From NCBI GenBank assembly GCA_963840805.1, contig CAWJAJ010000017.1, forward strand, positions 496,001-560,000: a DNA stretch of 64,000 nt, given 5' to 3'. This document shows positions 50,830-60,523 of the stretch, piece by piece (position 1 is the first letter of the stretch; every line of letters begins with the position of its first letter). This DNA is from CADEEN01 sp963840805. GTDB taxonomy: Bacteria; Pseudomonadota; Gammaproteobacteria; Burkholderiales; Burkholderiaceae_C. The position numbers and the translations under genes were made by a program. The notes beneath the pieces were generated by a model. It was given only the letters and a program-made list of their open reading frames with translations. It was not told where the DNA came from and ran no database searches.

Positions 50830-51028
50830 GCCGGGCGCGTGGGCCGGCGCGGCCACCCGAGACGCCACCGATACCGAGTCGCGTTCCGTCGCAGTCCTTG
50901 CCGTTACGGCCGTCTCGAGACGCTCCGTTGCGGCTGTCTGCGTGTGTCGGCTCTCTGGTCGTGCCGGCATCGGCGTGAGCAAGGCGGCGGGCTCGGTGTT
51001 CGACGTCCCGAACGCCACCTTTGGTTCT

Positions 51029-51267
51029 GCAACGGGGCAGCCGGGCCGGGCACGGCGCGCATGTGAGGCGCCGAGCAGCACAGGGGCCGGGGCCCGCGCG
51101 CGCAGCGCGCTTCGTGAGCTGACTCGTCGCGACTGTTCGACCACAGTGAGCGAAGCGAACGGAGGGAGTTGAGCGACGGGGCCACGGACCCGCGCAGCGC
51201 AGGGCCGTCTGAGCGCAGCGAAGACCGCCGAACCTAAGCGCCGTGCCCGGCCCGGCTGCCCCGTTGC
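51029..51267. repeat. Foldback element with perfect 30-bp inverted repeats
   Basis: Positions 51029-51058 and 51238-51267 are exact reverse complements, separated by 179 bp. The enclosed DNA is GC-rich and has smaller symmetric blocks (CGCGCGCAGCGCGC type). The wider gap 50830-51380 between ppk2 and the riboswitch holds no convincing gene. It resembles in style, but not in sequence, the foldback at 2.6-3.2 kb. Confidence 0.8.
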
Positions 51268-51371
51268 CGCGCAACCGCCAGCATTGCAGCATTTCGCTGA
51301 CAGCAAACGGCCAAACTGGAGCACGCGGTCCAGTGCATTCCTTGACCAGCGAACGCAAACTCGTATGAGGC

Positions 51372-51452
51372 TAGAATTCGCGCTCTCCGAGGAGCGTTGC
51401 AACCTCAGTCCTCGAGGCCAGGCTCGGAGAACCTTCATTGCAACCGCGCTCA
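51372..51452 (+). promoter_or_regulatory. S-adenosylhomocysteine (SAH) riboswitch with -10 box
   Basis: The aptamer spans about 51385-51452: P1 CTCCGAG (51385-51391) pairs with CTCGGAG (51423-51429). The conserved GAGCGTTGCAAC (about 51392-51403) and CCAGGCTCGG (about 51418-51427) follow the family consensus, and CGCTC (51447-51451) can pair back to GAGCG for the pseudoknot. A -10-like TAGAAT (51372-51377) would start transcription right at P1. SAH riboswitches turn on ahcY when SAH accumulates. The aptamer ends about 80 bp before the ahcY start. Confidence 0.9.
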
Positions 51453-51530
51453 CCTGCACGATCGTTTCGTGGGTGAGCTTGAAGTCCCCGCGCCGCCGTC
51501 GCCGCAGGTTCCTCACCGCTTGGAGCCGAG

Positions 51531-52984
<1,454 letters not shown>

Positions 52985-52988
<4 letters not shown>

Positions 52989-53740
52989 GCGGTCTGGCTG
53001 CGATGCGTGCCGACCAGCAACTGGTGGCTCGCGGACTCGCGCCCAGCCGATCGGCCGCACAGCGGCTGATCGACGGCGGTGCCGTGCGCTGGCTCAGCCC
53101 CAAAGGCTGGGCCGTGCCCAGGAAGGCCGGCGAAGACCTGCCCGAAGGCTGCGAGATCGAGATCACCGACGACGCCGAGTTGCGCTGGGTGTCACGCGCC
53201 GGCTTGAAGCTCGACGCGGCGCTGGCCCGCACCGGCATCGACGTGGCGGGCCGCACCTGCCTCGACGTCGGCCAGAGCACCGGCGGCTTCACCGACGTGC
53301 TGCTCGCGCGCGGCGCGGCGCGGGTGGTCGGCGTCGATGTCGGCCATGGCCAGCTGCACCCGCGGCTGCGCGGCGATCCGCGGGTGACGGCGATCGAGGG
53401 CGTCAACGCGCGTCAGCTCGACGCCAGCCAGCTGCCCGCTTCGCGCTTTGCCCTCATCGTCGCCGACCTGTCGTTCATCTCGCTGGCGCTGGTGCTGCCG
53501 GCACTGGCCGCGCTGGCTGCACGCGACCTGCTGCTGCTGGTCAAGCCGCAGTTCGAGCTGCAGCCGGCGGACATCGGCAAAGGCGGGCTGGTGACCGATC
53601 CAGCCGCCCACGCGCGCGTCGAGGCGCGCCTGCGCGCTGCCTGCGCCGAAGCCGGCCTGGCGGTGCGTGACTACTTCGAATCTGCCGTGGCCGGCGGCGA
53701 CGGCAACCGCGAATACTTCCTCTGGGCCCGCAAACCATGA
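52985..53740 (+). CDS. tlyA: TlyA-family rRNA 2'-O-methyltransferase (hemolysin A-like)
   Basis: S4 RNA-binding domain (QQLVARGLAPSRSAAQRLIDGG) followed by an FtsJ-type methyltransferase: CLDVGQSTGGFTDVLLARGA (SAM motif I), VVGVDVGHGQLHPRL, ALIVADLSFISLALVLP (motif IV) and LLLLVKPQFELQ. The K-D-K-E-type residues of 2'-O-methyltransferases are visible (Lys in SRAGLKLDAA, Asp in ADLSF, Lys in VKPQFE). TTG 52985 overlaps the ahcY stop; ATG 53003 is an alternative. The product consumes SAM and makes SAH, the riboswitch ligand. ATGA overlap with metF. Confidence 0.9.
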
Positions 53741-54576
53741 CGACCAAGTCCGTGCCGATCAGCTTCGAGTTCTTCCCGCCCAACACGCCGGTCGGCGACG
53801 ACAAGCTCAAGGTCGTCGTGCAGGAGCTCGGCGCGCTGAAGCCCGAGTTCTTCAGCGTGACCTACGGCGCCGGCGGCGCGACACGCGAGAAGACGCTGAA
53901 GACCGTGCAGGCGATCGCAGCGGCCGGCTTCGAGGCGGCGCCGCACCTGTCGTGCATCGGCTCGACGCGCGAAGGCATCGCCGCGGTGCTGGCGACCTAC
54001 CGCGCGCAGGCCATCCGGCGCATCGTCGCGCTGCGCGGCGACCTGCCCAGCGGCACCGCGGTGGCCGGCGAGTTCCGCTACGCCGCCGAGCTGGTGCGCT
54101 TCATCCGCGAAACGCAAGGCGAGGACTGGCAGATCGAGGTCGCGGCCTACCCCGAATACCACCCGGGCCAGCGCTACGCGGCGCGCGACCTGCAGCACTA
54201 TGTCGACAAGGTGAAGGCCGGTGCCGACAGCGCGATCACGCAGTTCTTCTTCAACCCCGAGGCGTATTTCCACTTCGTCGAGCAGACGCGAAAGCTCGGC
54301 GCCAGCGTGCCGGTGGTGCCGGGCATCATGCCGTTCCACAACTTCGCCCGCATCGCCCAGTTCGCGGCGCGCGACGGCATCGACATCCCGCGCTGGGTGG
54401 CGCTGAAGATGGAAGGCTTCATGGACGACGCCGCGTCGATCCGCGCGTTCGGGCTCGATGTCGTCACGGCGTTGTGCGAGCGGCTGATCGCCGGCGGCGC
54501 GCCGGGCCTGCACTTCTACACGATGAACCAGTCGGCGCTGACGCTCGAGCTCTGCAAGCGCCTGCGGCTCGATTGA
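53737..54576 (+). CDS. metF: 5,10-methylenetetrahydrofolate reductase
   Basis: FAD-dependent reduction to 5-methyl-THF, the methyl donor for homocysteine remethylation. 279 residues. Motifs: ISFEFFPPNTPVGDDKL (catalytic Glu in EFFPP), FFSVTYGAGGATREKT, APHLSCIGSTREGIAAVL, IVALRGDLPSG (FAD), AAYPEYHPGQRYA, QFFFNPEAYFHFVEQ and PGIMPFHNFARIAQFA. The start overlaps the tlyA stop (ATGA). Clean frame. Together with ahcY it links SAH removal to homocysteine use under one SAH sensor. Confidence 0.97.
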   Translation: MTTKSVPISFEFFPPNTPVGDDKLKVVVQELGALKPEFFSVTYGAGGATREKTLKTVQAIAAAGFEAAPHLSCIGSTREGIAAVLATYRAQAIRRIVALRGDLPSGTAVAGEFRYAAELVRFIRETQGEDWQIEVAAYPEYHPGQRYAARDLQHYVDKVKAGADSAITQFFFNPEAYFHFVEQTRKLGASVPVVPGIMPFHNFARIAQFAARDGIDIPRWVALKMEGFMDDAASIRAFGLDVVTALCERLIAGGAPGLHFYTMNQSALTLELCKRLRLD

Positions 54577-54579
54577 CGC

Positions 54580-55182
54580 TCAGTCGCCGCGCTGCCAGAC
54601 GACGCCATCCTCGGTCAGGATGGCGTCGAGCGGCACGTCGTGCGGCTCGGCTTCGAGCCACGGGATGAAGCCGTGGGAATAGCCGACGCCGACGGTGAAC
54701 GGTTTCGGCTGCAGGGTCGCGAGCGTGCGGTCGTAGAAGCCGCCGCCATAGCCCAGGCGCATGCCGCGCGGGCCGAAGCCGACGCACGGCACCAGCAGCA
54801 GTTGCGGCTCGAACGGGTCGGTGTCCTTGGGCTTGGGGATGCCGTAGGCGTCTTCTTCCATCGGGCAGCCGGGGTACCAGACGTGAAAGCGCAGCCGCTT
54901 GGTCTCGCGGTCGATCACCGGCAGGCCGATGCGGCGGTGCCGGCCTTTGACGTCTTCGCCTTCGGTCCAGCGGTACAGCGCGGGCAGCGCGTCGAACTCG
55001 CCCTTGATCGGCCAGTACGCCCCGATCGCGGTCTCGTCGCGGCCGACGAGCCACACGCGCAGCACCTCCTGCAGGTGCATCGCGCGCTGGTGGCGGTCGT
55101 GCAGCGCCAGGCGCTCGGCCTGCAACTGGCGGCGCAGCAGCTTCTTGTCGCGCGGTGGGTCGAGGTTGAAGTCGGGCGTCAT
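54580..55182 (-). CDS. 5-formyltetrahydrofolate cyclo-ligase (MTHF synthetase)
   Basis: Converts 5-formyl-THF to 5,10-methenyl-THF. 200 residues from ATG 55182 (MTPDFNLDPPRDKKLLRRQLQAERLALHDRHQ region, basic ATP-binding start); earlier starts add a non-conserved tail. Motifs: AIGAYWPIKGEFDALPAL, LLLVPCVGFGPRGMRLGYGGGFYDRTL (the GYGGGFYDR ATP/phosphate loop) and VGVGYSHGF. Convergent with metF, stop to stop with a 3-bp gap: another one-carbon gene beside the methyl cycle operon. A perfect 10-bp hairpin lies in its 3' coding end (54601-54627). Confidence 0.92.
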   Translation of the reverse strand: MTPDFNLDPPRDKKLLRRQLQAERLALHDRHQRAMHLQEVLRVWLVGRDETAIGAYWPIKGEFDALPALYRWTEGEDVKGRHRRIGLPVIDRETKRLRFHVWYPGCPMEEDAYGIPKPKDTDPFEPQLLLVPCVGFGPRGMRLGYGGGFYDRTLATLQPKPFTVGVGYSHGFIPWLEAEPHDVPLDAILTEDGVVWQRGD

Positions 55183-55234
55183 GGCGGGCGGCACGGGCAT
55201 TGAAGCGCGCATTGTGCCGACCTAGACTGACCGC

Positions 55235-55639
55235 ATGCATTCGGCCCTCGTCGATCACTGCCTGGAGTTGCTCGCGCCGCTCGGCGCGGTGCGTGCACGG
55301 CGCATGTTCGGCGGCCACGGGCTGTACTGCGACGACCTGTTCTTCGCGCTGATCGCGCTGGATCGCCTGTACCTGAAGGCCGACGCGATGTCGCAGCCGG
55401 CGTTTGCCGCCGCCGGCAGCGAACCGTTCGTCTATGACGGTACGGGCAAGCGAGTCACGATGAGCTACTGGACGGCACCGCCCGCGGCGATGGAGTCGCC
55501 GGCCGAGATGCAGCCCTGGGCACGGCTGGCGTTGGCGGCGGCGCTGCGCGCGAGGGCCGCGAAACCGTCGGCGGCGCCGCGCAAGGCGCGCGCACAGCCG
55601 TCCCATGCCCAGGCCGGCACCGCCCGGCGCAAGCTGTAG
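55235..55639 (+). CDS. TfoX N-terminal domain protein
   Basis: A 134-residue protein with the TfoX/Sxy N-terminal fold: LLAPLGAVRARRMFGGHGLYCDDLFFALIALD split around the RRMFGG signature, then LYLKAD and PFVYDGTGKRVTMSYWTAP. The C-terminal TfoX domain is absent, replaced by an Ala/Lys/Arg-rich tail. Single-domain relatives are widespread and not shown to act in competence. The tail overlaps the convergent DUF2917 gene by 175 bp, so one of the two C-terminal tails may be over-called. Confidence 0.85.
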   Translation: MHSALVDHCLELLAPLGAVRARRMFGGHGLYCDDLFFALIALDRLYLKADAMSQPAFAAAGSEPFVYDGTGKRVTMSYWTAPPAAMESPAEMQPWARLALAAALRARAAKPSAAPRKARAQPSHAQAGTARRKL

Positions 55640-55869
55640 CGCGGCGGCGCGGGCAACGGCTGCCAGTCCCACACGGCCGGCTCGTCGTTGCGCCAGGCCT
55701 GCAGCACCAGATCGTCGCCGCGGGCCACCGCCAGGCGCTCGTCGCGAGCCAGCACATGGTCCTCGGGATCGCCGCTGCGCGTCACCCAGAGGGTGCCGCC
55801 CCGTACCCGCAGCCAGGCCGGTCCCGGGGCCACCCAGTGTTGCGGATTCCGCATCAATACCTGTTCCAT
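55465..55869 (-). CDS. DUF2917 domain protein
   Basis: Core segment GPAWLRVRGGTLWVTRSGDPEDHVLARDERLAVARGDDLVLQ, split by the conserved WVTRSGDPEDH, identifies DUF2917, a small cupin-like family in betaproteobacteria. I use ATG 55869 (MEQVLMRNPQHWV); 55917 is possible. The C-terminus (residues about 75-134) is Ala/Arg-rich and lies antisense within the TfoX-like gene. Divergent from a LysR gene, a recurrent pairing in Burkholderiales that suggests LysR control of this gene. Role unknown. Confidence 0.78.
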   Translation of the reverse strand: MEQVLMRNPQHWVAPGPAWLRVRGGTLWVTRSGDPEDHVLARDERLAVARGDDLVLQAWRNDEPAVWDWQPLPAPPRYSLRRAVPAWAWDGCARALRGAADGFAALARSAAANASRAQGCISAGDSIAAGGAVQ

Positions 55870-55967
55870 CACAGACTCCTCGATGTGCTCCAATGGTGAC
55901 TGAATCATCGGTGCCAATGCGCCCCGTGTCGAATGAGAAACGAGCCATCCATTGATGCGAAAACGTC

Positions 55968-56951
55968 ATGAATAGGCCAACCCATCGGGGGCTGGCCGTC
56001 GGTGCGCTGCGGGCCTTCGAGGCCGTCGCTCGACGCGCCAGCTTCTCGGCCGCAGCCGAGGAACTGCACCTGACGCAGCCGGCCATCAGCCGCCAGATCA
56101 AGGGCCTGGAGGACGAGTTGGGAGCGCCGCTGTTCCTGCGCGGCACGCGCCGCGTCGAGCTCACCGGCGCCGGCACCCAGTTGCTGCGCAGCGTGATGCC
56201 GCTGTTGCAGCGGCTCGACACCACGGTGCAGCAGATCCGCAGCGCACGCGGGCGGCGCCACGTCAGCATCACGACCTTCGCATCGTTCGCATCGTTGTGG
56301 CTGCTGCCGCGGCTGGCCTCGTTCGAACGCGAGCACGCCGAAATCGACATCCGCATCTCGGCCAGCGACGCGATGGCCGACCTCGACGACCCCGACATCG
56401 ACCTCGCGCTGCGCTACTGCCACCCCGATGCCGCGCCGGCGGGGGCAACGCGGCTGTTCGGCGAGGTGGTCACGCCGGTGGTCGGCCGCGGTCTGGCCGA
56501 ACAGGCGGCACGGGCACAGGCGCCGCCGTTGGCCACGCCGGCCGATCTCGCCGGCCACACGCTGCTCGAGGAGGACGACCACCGCCCCAGCGCCGAATTC
56601 CTGGCTTGGCGCCACTGGCTGCGCGAGAACGGCGTGCCGAGGCTGGAGCCGGCGCGTTGGCTGTACCTCAATTTCACCTACCAGCAGGTGCAGGCCGCGC
56701 TCGCTGGCCAGGGCGTCGCCCTGGCGCGCCTGCCGCTGGTGGCCGAGCCGATCGAGCGTGGCGAACTCGTCGAACCATTCGGGCCGCAACGGCGCATCGT
56801 TTCGCCGTTTGCCTACTGGCTGATCGAAAGCCGCCACGGCCAGGCCGCGCGGCCGGAAGTGGCGCTCTTTGCACGCTGGCTCGCCGCGCAGGCCATGCCG
56901 ACCGGGCGTTACATCGAGAACAACGCCCGCGTCAACGCCGTGTCGACGTGA
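55968..56951 (+). CDS. LysR family transcriptional regulator (GcvA-like)
   Basis: A 327-residue LysR protein: winged helix LRAFEAVARRASFSAAAEELHLTQPAISRQIKGLEDELG (two blocks), then FLRGTRRVELTGAG, and a periplasmic-binding-fold effector domain from about residue 98 (ITTFASFASLWLLPRLASFER; GVALARLPLVAEPI). The GcvA/AmpR-type SFASLWLLPRL is clear. Divergent from the DUF2917 gene, which is a likely target. The frame is clean. The effector cannot be predicted. Confidence 0.93.
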   Translation: MNRPTHRGLAVGALRAFEAVARRASFSAAAEELHLTQPAISRQIKGLEDELGAPLFLRGTRRVELTGAGTQLLRSVMPLLQRLDTTVQQIRSARGRRHVSITTFASFASLWLLPRLASFEREHAEIDIRISASDAMADLDDPDIDLALRYCHPDAAPAGATRLFGEVVTPVVGRGLAEQAARAQAPPLATPADLAGHTLLEEDDHRPSAEFLAWRHWLRENGVPRLEPARWLYLNFTYQQVQAALAGQGVALARLPLVAEPIERGELVEPFGPQRRIVSPFAYWLIESRHGQAARPEVALFARWLAAQAMPTGRYIENNARVNAVST

Positions 56952-57031
56952 ACCATTGGCACGAGGGACAATCACCTCTGCGATAAAACGCCAACGATGC
57001 CTGCACCCTCCTGCGGCCTGACCCGATCCTG

Positions 57032-59410
57032 ATGCCCGTTCTCACCCACTTGTCTGTGCGGCTGCGAGATACCGTCGCTGCGGCGTCGATGCTGTTCGCC
57101 GTGGTCGCTGCGACCGCGCCCGCCGTGGCGCAACCCCCCGCCGCCGACCCCGTGGTCGAGGCGCGCGAAGCCCTGCGCAAGAAGGATGCCGCGCGGCTGG
57201 CACTGTTGCGCGAGCGCACGGTGGCCCAACAACACCCGCTGGCCCAGTGGGTCGACTACTGGGATCTCGGCAATCGGCTGGCCCAGGCGCAGCAGCCCGA
57301 TCTCGATGCGTTCTACGCGCGCTGGCGCGGCACCTATGTCGAAGACCGCCTGCGCAACGACTGGCTGCTCGAACTCGGCAAACGCCGCGATTGGGTCAAT
57401 TTCAGCCGCGAGTTCCCGCGCTTCCAGATGAACGACGACCGCGAGGTCACTTGTTACTCAATGCTCGCCGAGCAGTTGGCGGCCAGGGACAACGGCAAGG
57501 ATCTGCCGGCCGGCTTCAAGGCGCGTGCGTTCGATGCCTGGGCCGCGCAGCGCGAACTCGACGACGGCTGCCACCAGCTCGCCACCACGCTGGTCGAGGC
57601 GCGCCTGTTCACGCCCGACGATGTTTGGCTGAAGGCACGATTCGCCGCCGAGGCCAACCGGCCGCGTGCCGCACGAGCGGCCGCCGCGTTGGTGGCGCCG
57701 CAGTTGCAGGCGCAGGTGACTGCCGGCCTCGAGAACCCGGCGCTGTATCTCAATGCCGGAGCCACTGTCGCCAGCCGGGCGCACGCCGAAGTGACCACGC
57801 TGGCGCTGATCCGCATGGGCGCCAACGACCCCGAAGTCGCCGCCACGCAATTGCGCGAACGTTGGCAGCAGCGGCTGCCCAAGGATCTGTCGGCATGGGC
57901 TTGGGCGGCAACCGCTCGCGGCGCAGCGCTGAAGCTGGCCCCCGAGGCGGCCACGCACTACCGTACCGCGTGGGCCGAGGCCGAGAGCGGCAACGTACCG
58001 CCGGCATGGAGCGACGAGACGCTGGCCTGGGACGTACGTGCTGCACTGCGTGCGGCCAACGGCACCGAACGCTGGCGCTCGGTGCAGCGCGCGATCGACC
58101 ACATGAGCGACGCCGAGCAGCGCGACCCCGCCTGGCGCTACTGGCGTGCGCGCGCCCAACGCGAGACCGCGGCGCCGGGAGCGGCCGGCGATCGCCAGCG
58201 CACGCGCGCGCAGGCCGCGCTGCAGCAGTTGGCCGGCGAGTTGCACTTCTACGGCAAGCTGGCGGCCGAGGATCTCGGGCAGCCGGTGCCCTTGCCGCCG
58301 TTGCCCGCTGCACTGAGCGCCGAGGAGCGCGCAGCCGCCAACGCCCACCCGGGGCTGGCACGCGCGCTGCATCTGATCGCGCTGGGCCTGCGCAACGAGG
58401 GCGTGCGCGAGTGGAATTTCAGCCTGCGCGGCATGCACGACCGTGCCTTGTTGGCCGCCGCCGAGCGGGCCTGCGAACGCGAGGTGTGGGATCGCTGCAT
58501 CAACACCAGCGACCGCACCCGCAACGAGATCGATCTGGCGCAGCGCTTTCCGATGCCGTTCCGAAGCGAGGTGGTGGGCCAGGCCAATGAAATCGGGCTC
58601 GACCCGGCCTATGTGTACGGCCTGATCCGGCAGGAGTCGCGCTTCGTGATGGATGCGCGCTCGAGTGTCGGCGCCTCGGGGCTGATGCAGGTGATGCCGG
58701 CCACGGCGCGCTGGACGGCCAAGCGGATCGGCCTGCCGTTCACGCCCGACATGCTCACCGACCGCGACGTCAACCTGAAGATCGGCACCGGCTACCTGAA
58801 GCTCGTGCTCGACGACTTCGACGGCTCGCAGGTGATGGCCGCCGCGGCCTACAACGCCGGCCCGAGCCGGCCACGGCGTTGGCGCGAAGGGGCGCTGCTC
58901 GAGCCGGCGATCTGGGCCGAGAACATCCCGTTCAACGAGACACGCGACTACGTCAAGAAGGTCTTGTCCAACGCCACGGTGTACGCCGCGATACTGGCCG
59001 GCCGCAGGCAGGTCGCCGCGGCGCCACCCGTTTCGTCCGCGGCGGCGTCGGTGCCCGCGATGTCAGCGGCCTCGGCTGCGTCGGCAGCAGCGGCTGCCTC
59101 TGCGACAGCGGCTGCCTCTGCGACAGCGGCTGCCTCTGCAACAGCGGCTGCCTCTGCAACAGCGGCTGCCTCTGCAACGGCGGCGGCGTCGGCACCGGCG
59201 TCATCTGCGATGGCCGCGACGGCAGCGTCTGACGCGCTGGCGGCGGCACCCGTGGCGACGGTCGCTTCGGCGGCCTCCGCAGCGGTGCCAGACGCACCGG
59301 CTGCGCCCGCCGTGGTCCACGCGCTGCTGCCCTCGTTGAAGGCCCGGCTCGGTGCGCTGATCGGCCCGCGTGCCAGCTCGGCCCCGCCCCCCGACAAGGA
59401 GCTGCCGTGA
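57032..59410 (+). CDS. Soluble lytic murein transglycosylase (Slt70-like) with Ala/Ser repeat tail
   Basis: Periplasmic peptidoglycan lyase, 792 residues. Signal peptide at residues 1-35 (SMLFAVVAATAPAVAQ). A long alpha-superhelical U/L domain (about 36-500) is followed by the SLT catalytic domain: YGLIRQESRFVMDARSSVG with the catalytic Glu near residue 534, GLMQVMPATARWTAKRIG and AAAYNAGPSRPRRW. After the enzyme (from about residue 660) comes an unusual Ala/Ser-rich tail of about 130 residues, containing five perfect-length AASATA repeats. E. coli Slt is 645 residues without such a tail. The frame is clean. Confidence 0.93.
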   Translation: MPVLTHLSVRLRDTVAAASMLFAVVAATAPAVAQPPAADPVVEAREALRKKDAARLALLRERTVAQQHPLAQWVDYWDLGNRLAQAQQPDLDAFYARWRGTYVEDRLRNDWLLELGKRRDWVNFSREFPRFQMNDDREVTCYSMLAEQLAARDNGKDLPAGFKARAFDAWAAQRELDDGCHQLATTLVEARLFTPDDVWLKARFAAEANRPRAARAAAALVAPQLQAQVTAGLENPALYLNAGATVASRAHAEVTTLALIRMGANDPEVAATQLRERWQQRLPKDLSAWAWAATARGAALKLAPEAATHYRTAWAEAESGNVPPAWSDETLAWDVRAALRAANGTERWRSVQRAIDHMSDAEQRDPAWRYWRARAQRETAAPGAAGDRQRTRAQAALQQLAGELHFYGKLAAEDLGQPVPLPPLPAALSAEERAAANAHPGLARALHLIALGLRNEGVREWNFSLRGMHDRALLAAAERACEREVWDRCINTSDRTRNEIDLAQRFPMPFRSEVVGQANEIGLDPAYVYGLIRQESRFVMDARSSVGASGLMQVMPATARWTAKRIGLPFTPDMLTDRDVNLKIGTGYLKLVLDDFDGSQVMAAAAYNAGPSRPRRWREGALLEPAIWAENIPFNETRDYVKKVLSNATVYAAILAGRRQVAAAPPVSSAAASVPAMSAASAASAAAAASATAAASATAAASATAAASATAAASATAAASAPASSAMAATAASDALAAAPVATVASAASAAVPDAPAAPAVVHALLPSLKARLGALIGPRASSAPPPDKELP
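59093..59182 (+). repeat. Five 18-bp tandem repeats in the transglycosylase gene
   Basis: Five in-frame units of GCTGCCTCTGCGACAGCG type, each coding AASATA. Units 1 and 2 are identical, 3 and 4 are identical (GCAACA), and unit 5 ends GCAACGGCG. The regular length and near identity point to recent expansion by slippage, so copy number may vary between strains. Confidence 0.92.
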
Positions 59411-59480
59411 GCGCCGCCGGGCCGATCCCAACGCGCTCACTCCCCTTCGGGGGGATGGCACGCTGCGCCAAGGGGGCGTC

Positions 59481-60455
59481 ATGAACGGCAAGGCGCAGCG
59501 CATCGCCGTGCTCGGCGGCACGGGCTTCGTCGGCCGCTCGGTCTGCGAACGCCTGGTGAGGCGCAGTGGCGGCGCGGATGGCGCGATCGTGGTGCCGACC
59601 CGGCGCGCGATGCATGCCAACGCCATCCGTTCGCTGCCGACCGTCGACATCCGCATCGCCGACGTGCACGACGACGCTGCGCTGCGCAGCGCACTCACCG
59701 GTTGCGACGCGGTGATCAACCTGATCGCGATCCTGCACGGCAGCGCAGCCGCATTCGAACAGGTGCATGTCGGCTTGCCGCGGCGCCTGGCGACGGCTTG
59801 CGCCGCGACCGGCATCCGCCGCGTGCTGCATGTCAGCGCGCTCGGGGTCGCGGAGGATGCGCCGTCGAACTACCTGCGCAGCAAGCGTGCCGGCGAGGCT
59901 GCGCTGCAGGCCGCGGCGCTCGATCTGACGATCCTGCGACCGTCGGTCATCTTCGGCGCACGGGACCGCTTCCTCAACTTGTTCGCCCGGTTGCAGGCGG
60001 TGGCGCCGGTGATGCCGCTGGCCGGCGGCGACGCGCGTTTCCAACCGGTGTGGGTCGAGGACGTCGCCGCGGCCGTCGTGCGCTGCCTCGACGATACGGC
60101 GACGATCGGCGGCACGATCGAGTGCGCGGGGCCGGAGGTCGTCACGCTCGCCGAGCTGGTGCGCCTCGCCGGCCAGTGGTCGGGCCACGCGCGACCGATC
60201 CTGCCATTGCCGATGGCCCTGGGCCATCTGCAGGCGCTGGCGATGGAATGGCTGCCCGGCGAGCCGCTGATGTCGCGCGACAACCTGCAGTCGATGAAGA
60301 CGCCGAACATCGCCAGCGGCGCGCTGCCGGGCCTCGAGGCGCTGGGCATCGAGCCGGCATCGCTGGCGCAGATCGCCCCAGGCTACCTCGGCCGCCGCGA
60401 AGGCTGCGCCCGCCTCGACGCGCTGCGCACACGCGCACACCGCGGCGACGTCTGA
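59481..60455 (+). CDS. NDUFA9-like NAD(P)-binding protein (atypical SDR)
   Basis: A 324-residue Rossmann protein: RIAVLGGTGFVGRSVCERL (GxxGxxG), VINLIAILHG, AGEAALQAAALDLTILRPSVIFG, and PVWVEDVAAAVVRCL. This set matches the complex I NDUFA9 subfamily of atypical SDRs, which lack the catalytic YxxxK; here YLRSKRAGE keeps a YxxxK-like spacing (Y-L-R-S-K). ATG 59481 lies just after a GC-rich repeat spacer (59411-59480) that follows the transglycosylase. Role is inferred: NAD(P)H or quinone-related housekeeping. The frame is clean. Confidence 0.88.
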   Translation: MNGKAQRIAVLGGTGFVGRSVCERLVRRSGGADGAIVVPTRRAMHANAIRSLPTVDIRIADVHDDAALRSALTGCDAVINLIAILHGSAAAFEQVHVGLPRRLATACAATGIRRVLHVSALGVAEDAPSNYLRSKRAGEAALQAAALDLTILRPSVIFGARDRFLNLFARLQAVAPVMPLAGGDARFQPVWVEDVAAAVVRCLDDTATIGGTIECAGPEVVTLAELVRLAGQWSGHARPILPLPMALGHLQALAMEWLPGEPLMSRDNLQSMKTPNIASGALPGLEALGIEPASLAQIAPGYLGRREGCARLDALRTRAHRGDV

Positions 60456-60523
60456 CCGGCCTGCGCAGCCGAGGAGCGGGGCCGCTCCCGGAGCTGGCAG
60501 GTCGCGCGCCTACACTGCCGCGG

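Noticed and set aside
59411..59480. N-terminal extension of the NDUFA9-like protein.
   Set aside because: The DNA is a GC-rich spacer repeat; the Rossmann motif starts right after ATG 59481.
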